A DNA stretch of 6,749 nucleotides, from the NCBI GenBank assembly GCA_009930155.1, contig RZYX01000095.1, forward strand, positions 1-6,749, in the 5' to 3' direction. Both the position numbers and the translations under genes were made by a program. This stretch comes from Clostridia bacterium (GTDB taxonomy: Bacteria > Bacillota_A > Clostridia > Oscillospirales > Acutalibacteraceae). Of this stretch, positions 1-5,482 are shown in pieces; the stretch's first letter is position 1, and each line of letters starts with the position of its first letter. The notes under the pieces are model-generated. The model saw nothing but the letters and a program-made list of their open reading frames with translations. It did no database searches and was not told the DNA's origin.

Positions 1-90
1 GCGATTTAGTCGCTTTTGGGGTGTGCAGGAGCTTGTTAAACTTACAATTACTGCTGCTAATATCAATAGGTATAAAAACTGTTTTTTCAT
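1..90 (-). CDS. Lipoprotein, N-terminal part only (runs off the left edge)
   Basis: The minus strand has an ATG at 88-90 and an open frame of 30 codons to the edge of the window. The protein starts MKKQFLYLLILAAVIVSL and continues TSSCTPQKRLNR. This is a typical lipoprotein signal: two lysines, a hydrophobic core at residues 5-18, and a lipobox with the acceptor cysteine at residue 21. The Ser-Ser before the cysteine is common in Bacteroidota. The gene begins 5 bases after the stop of the preceding gene, so it probably belongs to the same operon. Downstream of an amidase and membrane proteins, a small lipoprotein could be an outer-membrane spanin (Rz1-like) or an envelope-attached viral protein. 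That role is inferred from position only, because the mature part is missing. Confidence 0.75.
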   Translation of the reverse strand, partial: MKKQFLYLLILAAVIVSLTSSCTPQKRLNR

Positions 91-95
91 GACTG

Positions 96-581
96 TTAAT
101 CTATTAGGTATCCTTTTGATGAAAAATATTCTCTTTCGTTGATGACTAGATAATCGTATAAATCAGTGGTTTGATTTATTCTTTTGATTAGTTCTTGCTC
201 CTTTGATCCAGGATGGAGAGTTCCCTGAAGTAAATTTCTAATAACAACTATTTTATGTCCTGAGCCGGCTTTTTTAATGTGTTTTTCTAGTTCTTCAGGA
301 CTTTGAGCGTAAAGAAATATGTAGTCTTTTACATATCCTCTGTTGTCTAATAGAATAATCATGAACCCTTGTTCTTTCTTAAGTTTTATTCCAAATTTTT
401 CTTTTGCAAATGAATATATTCTGCCTATATTGTTGCCAAAATAATTTTTGTTTTCTTTAATTAGTTTTGCTTTTCCTGATACTTTTCCTAGTCCTTCATC
501 TTTCGTCCGTGATAATATTATAACAATAACGATAATCGTAATTATTGCTGCTAAAATGCTTATTTTTAATTTTACACTCAT
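96..581 (-). CDS. Membrane-anchored, catalytically degenerate RadC/JAB-like protein
   Basis: This 161-aa protein has one membrane segment at about residues 6-24, then the charged stretch SRTKDEGLGK, then a domain from about residue 68 that aligns with the neighbouring JAB protein. The match starts at MIILLD (74-79, against IILLLD in the neighbour), runs without gaps through the active-site region at 111-128, and after a 5-residue deletion continues through LYDYLVIN and EYFSSKGYLID (against LLDHLIIT and YYSFADEGLL). The metal-binding residues are gone: the neighbour's H132-N-H134 is R115-N-L117 here, D145 is E128, and the preceding glutamates are Q71 and G72. It should therefore not be a metalloprotease. 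A scaffold or partner role for the active paralogue is plausible but inferred. The gene lies 21 bases after its paralogue. Paralogy is well supported by eye; the function is unknown. Confidence 0.8.
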   Translation of the reverse strand: MSVKLKISILAAIITIIVIVIILSRTKDEGLGKVSGKAKLIKENKNYFGNNIGRIYSFAKEKFGIKLKKEQGFMIILLDNRGYVKDYIFLYAQSPEELEKHIKKAGSGHKIVVIRNLLQGTLHPGSKEQELIKRINQTTDLYDYLVINEREYFSSKGYLID

Positions 582-602
582 CTTTATAGAATTATTTATT
601 TT

Positions 603-1154
603 CTAAAGTAAGCCTTCGTCTGCAAATGAATAGTACGAGTTGTTTGTGATGATCAAGTGATCTAAGAGTTGGATGTCCATGATTTTGCCGGCTTCTTTTA
701 CTTTTTTTGTGAGATCTATGTCACTCTGACTTGGCGATAGGTTTCCTGATGGATGGTTATGACTCATTATTATACTTGTCGCTAGTGTATTTAAAGCTAC
801 GCTAAACATCAATCTAAGATCGGCTACTGTTCCGGTAATTCCGCCCATACTAAGCTTATCATATCCCAAAACAGTATTGGACCTATCTAATAACAATATT
901 ATCATCTCTTCCCTGGTCTCAATCTGATTACTCCATATCTCCTTAAATACCTTATAAGCATCAAAGGATGTTCCTATTGTTAGTTTTTCGCCGGGCTTGA
1001 TATTTTTGCTGTAAACGATCCTAACTTTCGGAGGATTCTGAGGTATTTTACCTTTGCCTAGACCTTCTTCCTTATCTTTTTTACGCTTGCGAATAATTAA
1101 ACTCGCAATGGCAATGGAGATACAGACAAATATAATTACAAGATATTTTTTCAT
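603..1154 (-). CDS. Membrane-anchored RadC-like JAB domain protein
   Basis: This 183-aa protein has an N-terminal membrane segment (about residues 4-21), a very basic stretch RKRKKDKEEGLGKGK (22-36), a proline-rich linker, and a JAB/MPN metal-hydrolase domain of the RadC type (about 45-183). The JAMM signature is complete: E82/E83, then SHNHPSGNLSPSQSD with H132, H134, S142 and D145. The domain ends with LLDHLIIT, typical of RadC. Full-length RadC is about 220 aa and has an N-terminal helix-hairpin-helix region; that region is replaced here by a membrane anchor. RadC-like proteins are common on mobile elements, but their biochemical role is still unclear. The gene starts 2 bases after the amidase stop. 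By the positive-inside rule the basic flank favours a cytoplasmic (or virion-interior) JAB domain. The domain is certain; substrate and role are not known. Confidence 0.93.
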   Translation of the reverse strand: MKKYLVIIFVCISIAIASLIIRKRKKDKEEGLGKGKIPQNPPKVRIVYSKNIKPGEKLTIGTSFDAYKVFKEIWSNQIETREEMIILLLDRSNTVLGYDKLSMGGITGTVADLRLMFSVALNTLATSIIMSHNHPSGNLSPSQSDIDLTKKVKEAGKIMDIQLLDHLIITNNSYYSFADEGLL

Positions 1155-1156
1155 CT

Positions 1157-1735
1157 CTAAATGCTTCTAAATTGTTCTATCTTGAGATTTCTGCCCGGAC
1201 ATGCTGTCGCATTTCCAGGAATTTCTTTGTGACCGTAAACCGGTAGTTTCTTTTTGAACTTATCATTCAAATACTTAATTAAATTCTTGAGTGATTTTTT
1301 CTGAGCTTCACTTGGTTGTTCGGTCTCAAAATTCCCGTTTAATACAATTCCGATTCCGGTTGCATTTGCATTGATAGTATGCCATCCTATCGAAGTGAGT
1401 TTATTTGTCTGATAAATGGTTCCATCCGGCTCAATACAAAAATGATATGCAATTCGTGGTGATTTCAAATATCCCTTTGGATCGATATGCCACCTGGCAA
1501 AATCATAAACATTAAACTTGCCTGCCGGTGATGCCGAATGATGAACAATAATTCTATCAATGCTGCTTAAATTTCTTTGTTGATATTCGCCTCTGTTGGG
1601 AAGATCGTTTGTTATGTCTTTTATCATACGTATAAATTTTAACTTGCGTGAAACAATAATTATCATCAGTAATAAAGCTCCGGTGATAATCCAATTTTTA
1701 TATCTTTTAAATGTATCTGTAACCTTGATTATCAT
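1157..1735 (-). CDS. Membrane-anchored N-acetylmuramoyl-L-alanine amidase (Amidase_2)
   Basis: This 192-aa enzyme is predicted to cleave the bond between N-acetylmuramic acid and L-alanine in peptidoglycan. Residues 14-29 form a membrane segment with basic residues on both sides. The zinc amidase domain spans about 57-185 and belongs to the T7 lysozyme/PGRP family. Expected residues are present: H65 in IIVHHSASP, Y97-H98 in RIAYHF, H119 in GWHT, H169 in VYGHKEIPG and C179 in TACPG. By analogy with T7 lysozyme the zinc ligands are H65, H169 and C179. The start overlaps the stop of the peptidoglycan-binding gene as ATGA, which suggests translational coupling. Phage endolysins are normally soluble, so the anchor suggests a virion entry enzyme or a membrane-held lysin (inferred). 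There is no peptidoglycan-binding domain in this chain; the neighbour supplies one. Confidence 0.95.
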   Translation of the reverse strand: MIIKVTDTFKRYKNWIITGALLLMIIIVSRKLKFIRMIKDITNDLPNRGEYQQRNLSSIDRIIVHHSASPAGKFNVYDFARWHIDPKGYLKSPRIAYHFCIEPDGTIYQTNKLTSIGWHTINANATGIGIVLNGNFETEQPSEAQKKSLKNLIKYLNDKFKKKLPVYGHKEIPGNATACPGRNLKIEQFRSI

Positions 1736-2118
1736 ACCATTGCTTGTGCAATTTTTGCCATGTCAGAAAATTTCACTTGACCCGAATATCCGTTTGCAAT
1801 TAATGCAGATTCGGTGTTTGGTCCAAAATATCCATCCTCCGAAAGCTTTGCATTATATGCTTTGTTAAGTGCCTTCTGAAGACTTAGTACATTATTCCCC
1901 TTGCATCCTTTTTGTAATGGATAGGCTTTGCAATCTAGATATTCTAATGCTCTGCTTGCAGGTAAACTCGGGCTTGTAGTTTTTTCTTTCAGGCTGTCGG
2001 TTCCTGTAGAGCCTTCGCTTGATTCAATGCCAAATCGTTTCTTAATTTCGTCACGCTTCCAAAAAACTATTGCTCCAATAATCAACACAATTACTAATAA
2101 TATTCCTTTTGCTTTCAT
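1732..2118 (-). CDS. Membrane-anchored peptidoglycan-binding domain protein
   Basis: This 128-aa protein has an N-terminal membrane segment (about residues 5-20), a basic flank KRDEIKKR, a Ser/Thr-rich linker (32-54), and a C-terminal peptidoglycan-binding domain of the PG_binding_1 type (about 66-110). The hallmark pattern is visible: YPLQKGCKGNNVLSLQKALN, then DGYFGPNTESALI. Two cysteines, C63 and C72, flank the start of the domain and could form a disulfide if it lies outside the cytoplasm. There is no catalytic domain. Its stop overlaps the start of the amidase gene by ATGA, so the two are probably made together, giving a binding module and a catalytic module on separate chains. A role in holding the particle or lysis complex to the cell wall is inferred. 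Confidence 0.9.
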   Translation of the reverse strand: MKAKGILLVIVLIIGAIVFWKRDEIKKRFGIESSEGSTGTDSLKEKTTSPSLPASRALEYLDCKAYPLQKGCKGNNVLSLQKALNKAYNAKLSEDGYFGPNTESALIANGYSGQVKFSDMAKIAQAMV

Positions 2119-2128
2119 CTCGATTGTT

Positions 2129-2608
2129 TTAATATGTTATTCCGTTTTGTCTTAATATGTCTCTGACTTCCTGAAGCTCTCCGCCATCAAGATCATCTGC
2201 AAGCCAACTTTTTAAATCTCCTGTTAAATCAGCAAAAAATGTCCCGCCATCTTTTTTCCTGGTACCGAAACATTGTTGTAAATGGTTCCAATCGTCTTGT
2301 GTTCGCAATCGCATCATAACATCATAAATACTGTCTTCCTGTGTTCCTGTTCCATTCATGGCTGATTCTAGTGTGCTGCACATCGAGAAGTACTCGCCGC
2401 GTTCAAAACTTAAATTTGATTGATCTACATCTATCTTCTCAACATCTCTGTGCATCATCCTTCTGATTGCTGCTGCAATCTTATTCTTGAATATTATTAA
2501 AAATACTATTACAAATATTGCAGTCCATGTTTTGCGCCTGGTGTCAGGTGGTATGGACTCATACTTGTTTTTTGCCAAAAGGGCTGATGTTATCAGTTTA
2601 TCGTACAT
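2129..2608 (-). CDS. Single-pass membrane protein with annexin-like helical domain
   Basis: This 159-aa protein has a short N-terminal region, one membrane segment (about residues 28-40, WTAIFVIVFLIIF), a basic flank (KNKIAAAIRRMMHR) and a C-terminal helical domain (about 76-157). Within it the pattern LESAMNGTGTQEDSIYDVMMR, cut by me only at its ends, recalls one annexin repeat, in which a Gly-x-Gly-Thr-Asp/Gln-Glu turn is followed by a helix. It continues with DDWNHLQQCFGTR and a second helix pair ending ELQEVRDILRQNGITY. I compare this with annexins from pattern only, and it may be a convergent helical bundle. It lies 10 bases before the peptidoglycan-binding gene and has the same anchor-then-domain plan as the next four genes. 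A virion membrane or envelope role is inferred. Confidence 0.8.
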   Translation of the reverse strand: MYDKLITSALLAKNKYESIPPDTRRKTWTAIFVIVFLIIFKNKIAAAIRRMMHRDVEKIDVDQSNLSFERGEYFSMCSTLESAMNGTGTQEDSIYDVMMRLRTQDDWNHLQQCFGTRKKDGGTFFADLTGDLKSWLADDLDGGELQEVRDILRQNGITY

Positions 2609-2611
2609 TTT

Positions 2612-2911
2612 CTATGATTTTAATACTGCTAATACTCGACGAACATACTTTGGCAAACGCAACAATAATTGGGCTTCAGGTAATTGTTCGCCTTCTTCTA
2701 TCATTTCTTTGACTACAGGAATTAGCTCAGGCTTTTCATGTATCATTTCTACCGTACTCATAAGATCTTCGTGACTTATTGCACGGTTTAATACCGTTAG
2801 TGCTTTTAGCTTCTGAGATAGTTCCTTTGTGTCTTTTGCATCAAGCTTGATTTCTTTGTGCATGGTGCGACCATTGTCCTCAATCGTTATCGCTAATTTG
2901 TATGTTTTCAT
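2612..2911 (-). CDS. Small protein of unknown function
   Basis: This 99-aa protein has no signal peptide or membrane segment. Residues 1-24 look like a beta-hairpin (YKLAITIEDNG, then TMHKEIKLDA) and the rest is predicted helical, with a basic C-terminus (LPKYVRRVLAVLKS). I do not recognise the family. The ATG at 2909-2911 lies 32 bases inside the end of the preceding coiled-coil gene in another frame. I kept this start because the first 16 residues complete the beta-hairpin; the alternative ATG at codon 17 would cut it. It sits 3 bases before the annexin-like gene. Its place between structural candidates and membrane proteins suggests an assembly factor or minor virion protein, which is inferred. 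Confidence 0.75.
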   Translation of the reverse strand: MKTYKLAITIEDNGRTMHKEIKLDAKDTKELSQKLKALTVLNRAISHEDLMSTVEMIHEKPELIPVVKEMIEEGEQLPEAQLLLRLPKYVRRVLAVLKS

Positions 2912-3956
2912 CGTCTTCTGCTTTTTTGGTTACTATTTCATTTGTTTGTTCACTCTGCTCTTTTTCTTCCTCGATCTCATCTTCAGGGATTAAAACATCC
3001 ATCAGATACATTTTTTGCTCATCTGTCATGTTTGATATTGCTCCAATTAGCTCATCAAATGATATGTTGCTTTTTGATTTTTGTTGCTCGGGACTTTCGG
3101 CAAAGTCATCATCATCAATTATTGGTTCTGAAGCTTTTGTGTCATTTTTTGCACTTCCCAAATCGTTTTTCTTAAAGGATTTCTTCACTATTTTGTCTGC
3201 TTCATCCAGTCCAAAGGCTGATTTTCCTAACTCAAATAGTCCTCCGGCTATTGATTTTGTGTATTCCTTAACCGTTCCTAATCCTTCAGCTTTTCTTTCC
3301 TCAAATTCCTCAAGTTCCTGAAGTAGCTTTCGCTCTTTTTCCTCAATTTCTTTTGCACGAAGCTCTAATTTGTATAGCTCCATTCTCATCTCTAACTCTG
3401 CTATTCGCTTGATGGAGTCAGTTTCTCTTTTGGCTGATATCTCATCGTACTCTGCTTTGATTGAGCGTGTAGCATCGGAAACGTTTTTGTCAATTATTCC
3501 CTGAAGATCCTGATATGATAATCCGGCTATGCCTCCAAAATTAGAATTGCCGGCTTGAGGTCTGGATGGAAAGCCCGGAAAACTTAATGGCATCATTTGT
3601 TCTTGTCCGGTGGGATAGGGTGCAGATCCTAAATATAAGGGTTGTCCTAAATCATTTCCTTTGAATTTGTCAAACCTTAGTTTAAAATACTTCTTTGTTG
3701 AGTTTAGCATATTCCCGGGATTTGACTTTTCTCCATTCCCAATTACAATTATCAATTCATGTGGATAATCTTTGTTTGCATGATCAATTAGAAAATTCCT
3801 GAATTTTTCTGTTTCTTCAGATGTTCCGGAAATTATTTCTTTCATTTGGTTTTGCAAGGGACGTACACTCCACAAATCATATATCGGAATGGTATGATTG
3901 CAAAATCGTTCTGCAAAGTTTTCATCGTAATCGTGTATGTCGAAAATATGCTGCAT
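2880..3956 (-). CDS. Large coiled-coil protein with acidic tail, unknown function
   Basis: At 358 aa this is the longest protein here. Its parts are: an N-terminal globular region (1-100) with a hydrophobic strand ELIIVIGNG at 67-75; a Pro/Gly-rich linker (104-145); a long charged coiled coil (about 165-225); a Gly-containing amphipathic helix GLFELGKSAFGL (239-250); and a disordered acidic C-terminal region (275-358) with a short helix at 299-323. GNGEK is not a convincing P-loop, so I do not call an ATPase. Nothing suggests secretion. It starts at a TAATG junction with the preceding beta-rich gene. The shape (globular head, flexible linker, coiled coil) would fit a spike, scaffold or internal virion protein. 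I do not recognise the family. Confidence 0.85.
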   Translation of the reverse strand: MQHIFDIHDYDENFAERFCNHTIPIYDLWSVRPLQNQMKEIISGTSEETEKFRNFLIDHANKDYPHELIIVIGNGEKSNPGNMLNSTKKYFKLRFDKFKGNDLGQPLYLGSAPYPTGQEQMMPLSFPGFPSRPQAGNSNFGGIAGLSYQDLQGIIDKNVSDATRSIKAEYDEISAKRETDSIKRIAELEMRMELYKLELRAKEIEEKERKLLQELEEFEERKAEGLGTVKEYTKSIAGGLFELGKSAFGLDEADKIVKKSFKKNDLGSAKNDTKASEPIIDDDDFAESPEQQKSKSNISFDELIGAISNMTDEQKMYLMDVLIPEDEIEEEKEQSEQTNEIVTKKAEDDENIQISDND

Positions 3957-4294
3957 TATTTTGTTATTTTGAGTTTTACATATTGTACTTTGTAATCAAA
4001 ACTGTGTGATTGTGAAAAATTTATTGATCCTTTGTGTCGCGTGATTATCTCTTCATCTATTGTCTGTGCTGCTGAAAGCTGCTTTTGTATCAATCTGCTT
4101 TCTGTGGCCGAATGATATTCAAGCCAAAAATCAATTGATGATTCAATACTGATCTTATGAATAAAAACTGTTTCATCTCTGGCAACATCAATCCTATGTG
4201 GATTTTCTTCCTGGTGATGTGATATCACAAAAGCTCGGTTCTCGCCAAGCTCATTCTCTACCATTGTTTGTAATATGCTGTTTGTTATATTCAT
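3956..4294 (-). CDS. Small beta-rich protein, putative structural protein
   Basis: This 112-aa protein has no signal peptide or membrane segment. After a short N-terminal helix (MNITNSILQTMVENEL) it appears mainly beta: RAFVISHH, ETVFIHKISI, IDFWLEYHS, then EEIITRHKG, INFSQSH and YKVQYVKLKITK. Alternating polar and hydrophobic residues are as expected for a beta sandwich. It overlaps the preceding gene by ATGA and the next by one base, so it belongs to a tightly coupled set of three small beta-rich genes. I suspect a minor capsid, vertex or spike protein; that is an inference from size, fold type and context. Confidence 0.8.
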   Translation of the reverse strand: MNITNSILQTMVENELGENRAFVISHHQEENPHRIDVARDETVFIHKISIESSIDFWLEYHSATESRLIQKQLSAAQTIDEEIITRHKGSINFSQSHSFDYKVQYVKLKITK

Positions 4295-4599
4295 TTCTCA
4301 AGAATTAAATAAACTGATGTTTCGGTTCCGACTGATCCATTAACAACTCCGCTGATTATTTCCATCTCTATTGGTTCACTTAATTTTAATGGTCTTTTGT
4401 TTGGCGGGCAATCTGTATTTTTGCCGAACTCAAAACTATGTAGCATAACTTTTTTCCCATTGTCAAAAGCCAGCGACAGATTGACTCCGCCTGAACAAAA
4501 AGCAGCACTCACTTTCTTAAAATCCTTGATAGTGAATCTAAATGAATCACTTCCTTGATTTTGAAGTTTGCCTTGATATATCTTATGCAAAGAGTACAT
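4291..4599 (-). CDS. Small beta-rich protein with PNKR motif, putative structural protein
   Basis: This 102-aa protein has no signal peptide or membrane segment. Predicted strands include SFRFTIKDF, VNLSLAFDNG, KKVMLHSFEFG, EMEIISGVV and SVYLILEK. The segment CPPNKRPLKL (64-73) resembles VAPNKRFFSW in the preceding gene. In both proteins it is followed by a strand with Met-x-Ile (EMEI here, EMTI there) and a final hydrophobic strand, which suggests related folds. The start at 4597-4599 lies 17 bases inside the end of the preceding gene in another frame. The likely role is a virion component of beta-sandwich type, inferred. I do not recognise a named family. Confidence 0.8.
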   Translation of the reverse strand: MYSLHKIYQGKLQNQGSDSFRFTIKDFKKVSAAFCSGGVNLSLAFDNGKKVMLHSFEFGKNTDCPPNKRPLKLSEPIEMEIISGVVNGSVGTETSVYLILEK

Positions 4600-4984
4600 T
4601 GATAATTTCTTCGGGATTATTGGTTAATAATAATTGTACTTGCAGATTGTAATTCGAGCTCCAGGACGGATCATAAAACTTTATTGTCATCTCGTCACCG
4701 GATACAGGAACGGGCTTAAACCATGAGAAAAATCGTTTGTTTGGTGCTACTGATCCTGAACTCATTACATGTGATGCTTCAAATCTTTCGGGTAAAACAT
4801 CCATTCCTTTAATCTTTACTTGCTCCAAAATGGATTTTTCACTTGCATTGGTGTTCGAAATAGCAATACCAACTAAATATTTATAGTCTTTGTCCAGCTC
4901 TTCTTTTAATTCATGGACTTTATCGTTCACTATTACTTTATCAATACATTGTATGATAAAACTTGTCTTGCCTAATTCTGTCAT
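4583..4984 (-). CDS. Beta-rich, jelly-roll-like protein, putative virion protein
   Basis: This 133-aa protein has no signal peptide. Strand-like segments are TSFIIQCIDKVIVN, YKYLVGIAISNTN, EQVKIKGMDVLP, EMTIKFYDP and YNLQVQLLLTNN. The order (an opening strand with a Gly-Ile-Ala-Ile-Ser-Asn turn, a Leu-Pro-Glu-Arg-Phe loop, then VAPNKRFFSWF and a Trp-containing segment before the last strand) is what one would expect from a single jelly roll. The start overlaps the previous stop as ATGA. It also has the only strong Shine-Dalgarno sequence I see in the window, which might raise its output over its neighbours. Assignment as a coat, vertex or spike protein is an inference that needs structure prediction. 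Confidence 0.82.
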   Translation of the reverse strand: MTELGKTSFIIQCIDKVIVNDKVHELKEELDKDYKYLVGIAISNTNASEKSILEQVKIKGMDVLPERFEASHVMSSGSVAPNKRFFSWFKPVPVSGDEMTIKFYDPSWSSNYNLQVQLLLTNNPEEIINVLFA

Positions 4985-5244
4985 TTTGCTTGTCCTCCTT
5001 TTGTTCTTTCTGCTTTGATTTTTAATTCGTCTATTTCTCCGGAGTGTTTTTCAAGGATTTTTTCATGCAACTCAATTGACTTACTCAGGTATTCGATGTC
5101 CTTTTGACTGCCTTTTATGGATAATGCTAAGTCCTGAATTATCTTTTTGAGTTCTCTCACATTTGCAACAAAAAACGAGAGTGTTACTCCGTTTAATGAT
5201 AATAGTACACTGATAATTATTCCAAATATTTTATCGCTGTTCAT
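4981..5244 (-). CDS. Small membrane protein with coiled-coil tail
   Basis: From the ATG at 5242-5244 the protein is 87 aa, starting MNSDKIFGII. A membrane segment covers about residues 7-28, followed by a helical, heptad-like tail (about 29-78: VRELKKIIQDL, then IEYLSKSIELHEKILEKH). An upstream ATG at 5310 would add 22 polar residues and overlap the preceding gene by 80 bases; I prefer 5244, which overlaps by 14 bases and puts the hydrophobic segment near the N-terminus. Small membrane-plus-coiled-coil proteins of this kind are frequent beside holins and in membrane-containing viruses. It ends in KGGQAK, whose codons also form the ribosome-binding site of the next gene. Function unknown. Confidence 0.8.
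   Translation of the reverse strand: MNSDKIFGIIISVLLSLNGVTLSFFVANVRELKKIIQDLALSIKGSQKDIEYLSKSIELHEKILEKHSGEIDELKIKAERTKGGQAK
4991..4998 (-). promoter_or_regulatory. Strong Shine-Dalgarno site before the 133-aa jelly-roll-like gene
   Basis: On the minus strand AAAGGAGG ends about 9 bases before the ATG at 4982-4984. The starts of the other genes have A-rich or unremarkable upstream bases, as is usual in Bacteroidota, where Shine-Dalgarno use is weak. The site lies within the Lys-Gly-Gly codons at the end of the previous gene, so it could simply be coding sequence. If real it would help re-initiation at the ATGA overlap. Confidence 0.4.
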
Positions 5245-5473
5245 CGTCCTTGATTTTTGTGTTTTTATAAAGTATTGCCTCTGCGAATTTCTGAAATGCT
5301 TTTGGTGCAAATCCTGCTGTGATTAAAAGTGCATCTAAATCGAAATAGATTGTCCCCTCAATCATTTGCCAGGTGATAATAATAAATGCAAATATCAATG
5401 TCATCAACGATTGCAAACGCATCAGGGAATCTATTCCTTTGCGTTCCTCGAGATATCTTTTGATCATGCTCAT
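5231..5473 (-). CDS. Small holin-like membrane protein
   Basis: This 80-aa protein is read from the ATG at 5471-5473. The frame stays open to a TTG at 5479, but an ATG start 9 bases after the previous stop is more likely; another ATG at 5467 is possible. It has a basic N-terminus (IKRYLEERKG), a strong membrane segment (about residues 22-38, SLMTLIFAFIIITWQMI), a second weaker hydrophobic stretch (about 43-56, YFDLDALLITAGFAP) and a charged tail (NTKIKDDEQR). The AGFAPKAFQKFAE stretch reminds me of small phage holin-like or phage membrane proteins, but I cannot name a family. Role in lysis or in the virion membrane is inferred. The next gene starts inside its last codons. Confidence 0.78.
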   Translation of the reverse strand: MSMIKRYLEERKGIDSLMRLQSLMTLIFAFIIITWQMIEGTIYFDLDALLITAGFAPKAFQKFAEAILYKNTKIKDDEQR

Positions 5474-5482
5474 ATACAATTA

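Noticed and set aside
1596..2155. Plus-strand open frames of 90 and 75 codons
   Set aside because: They lie antisense to the amidase and peptidoglycan-binding genes, whose domains are certain, and their translations show no protein-like pattern.
2487..3321. Plus-strand open frames, including a 139-codon serine- and phenylalanine-rich one
   Set aside because: They are antisense to the annexin-like, 99-aa and 358-aa genes; the Ser/Phe-rich composition is what the reverse of a Glu/Lys-rich coiled coil gives.
3724..3756. P-loop ATPase motif (GNGEKS) in the 358-aa protein
   Set aside because: The spacing and residues do not fit a Walker A motif (GxxxxGK[ST]), and no Walker B follows; it is not the missing packaging ATPase.
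5245..5310. A start at 5310 for the coiled-coil membrane protein
   Set aside because: It would add a polar basic extension before the membrane segment and overlap the holin-like gene by 80 bases; the ATG at 5244 gives a normal small overlap.
5474..5479. A TTG start for the holin-like gene
   Set aside because: An ATG two codons later gives almost the same protein, so an unusual start is not needed.
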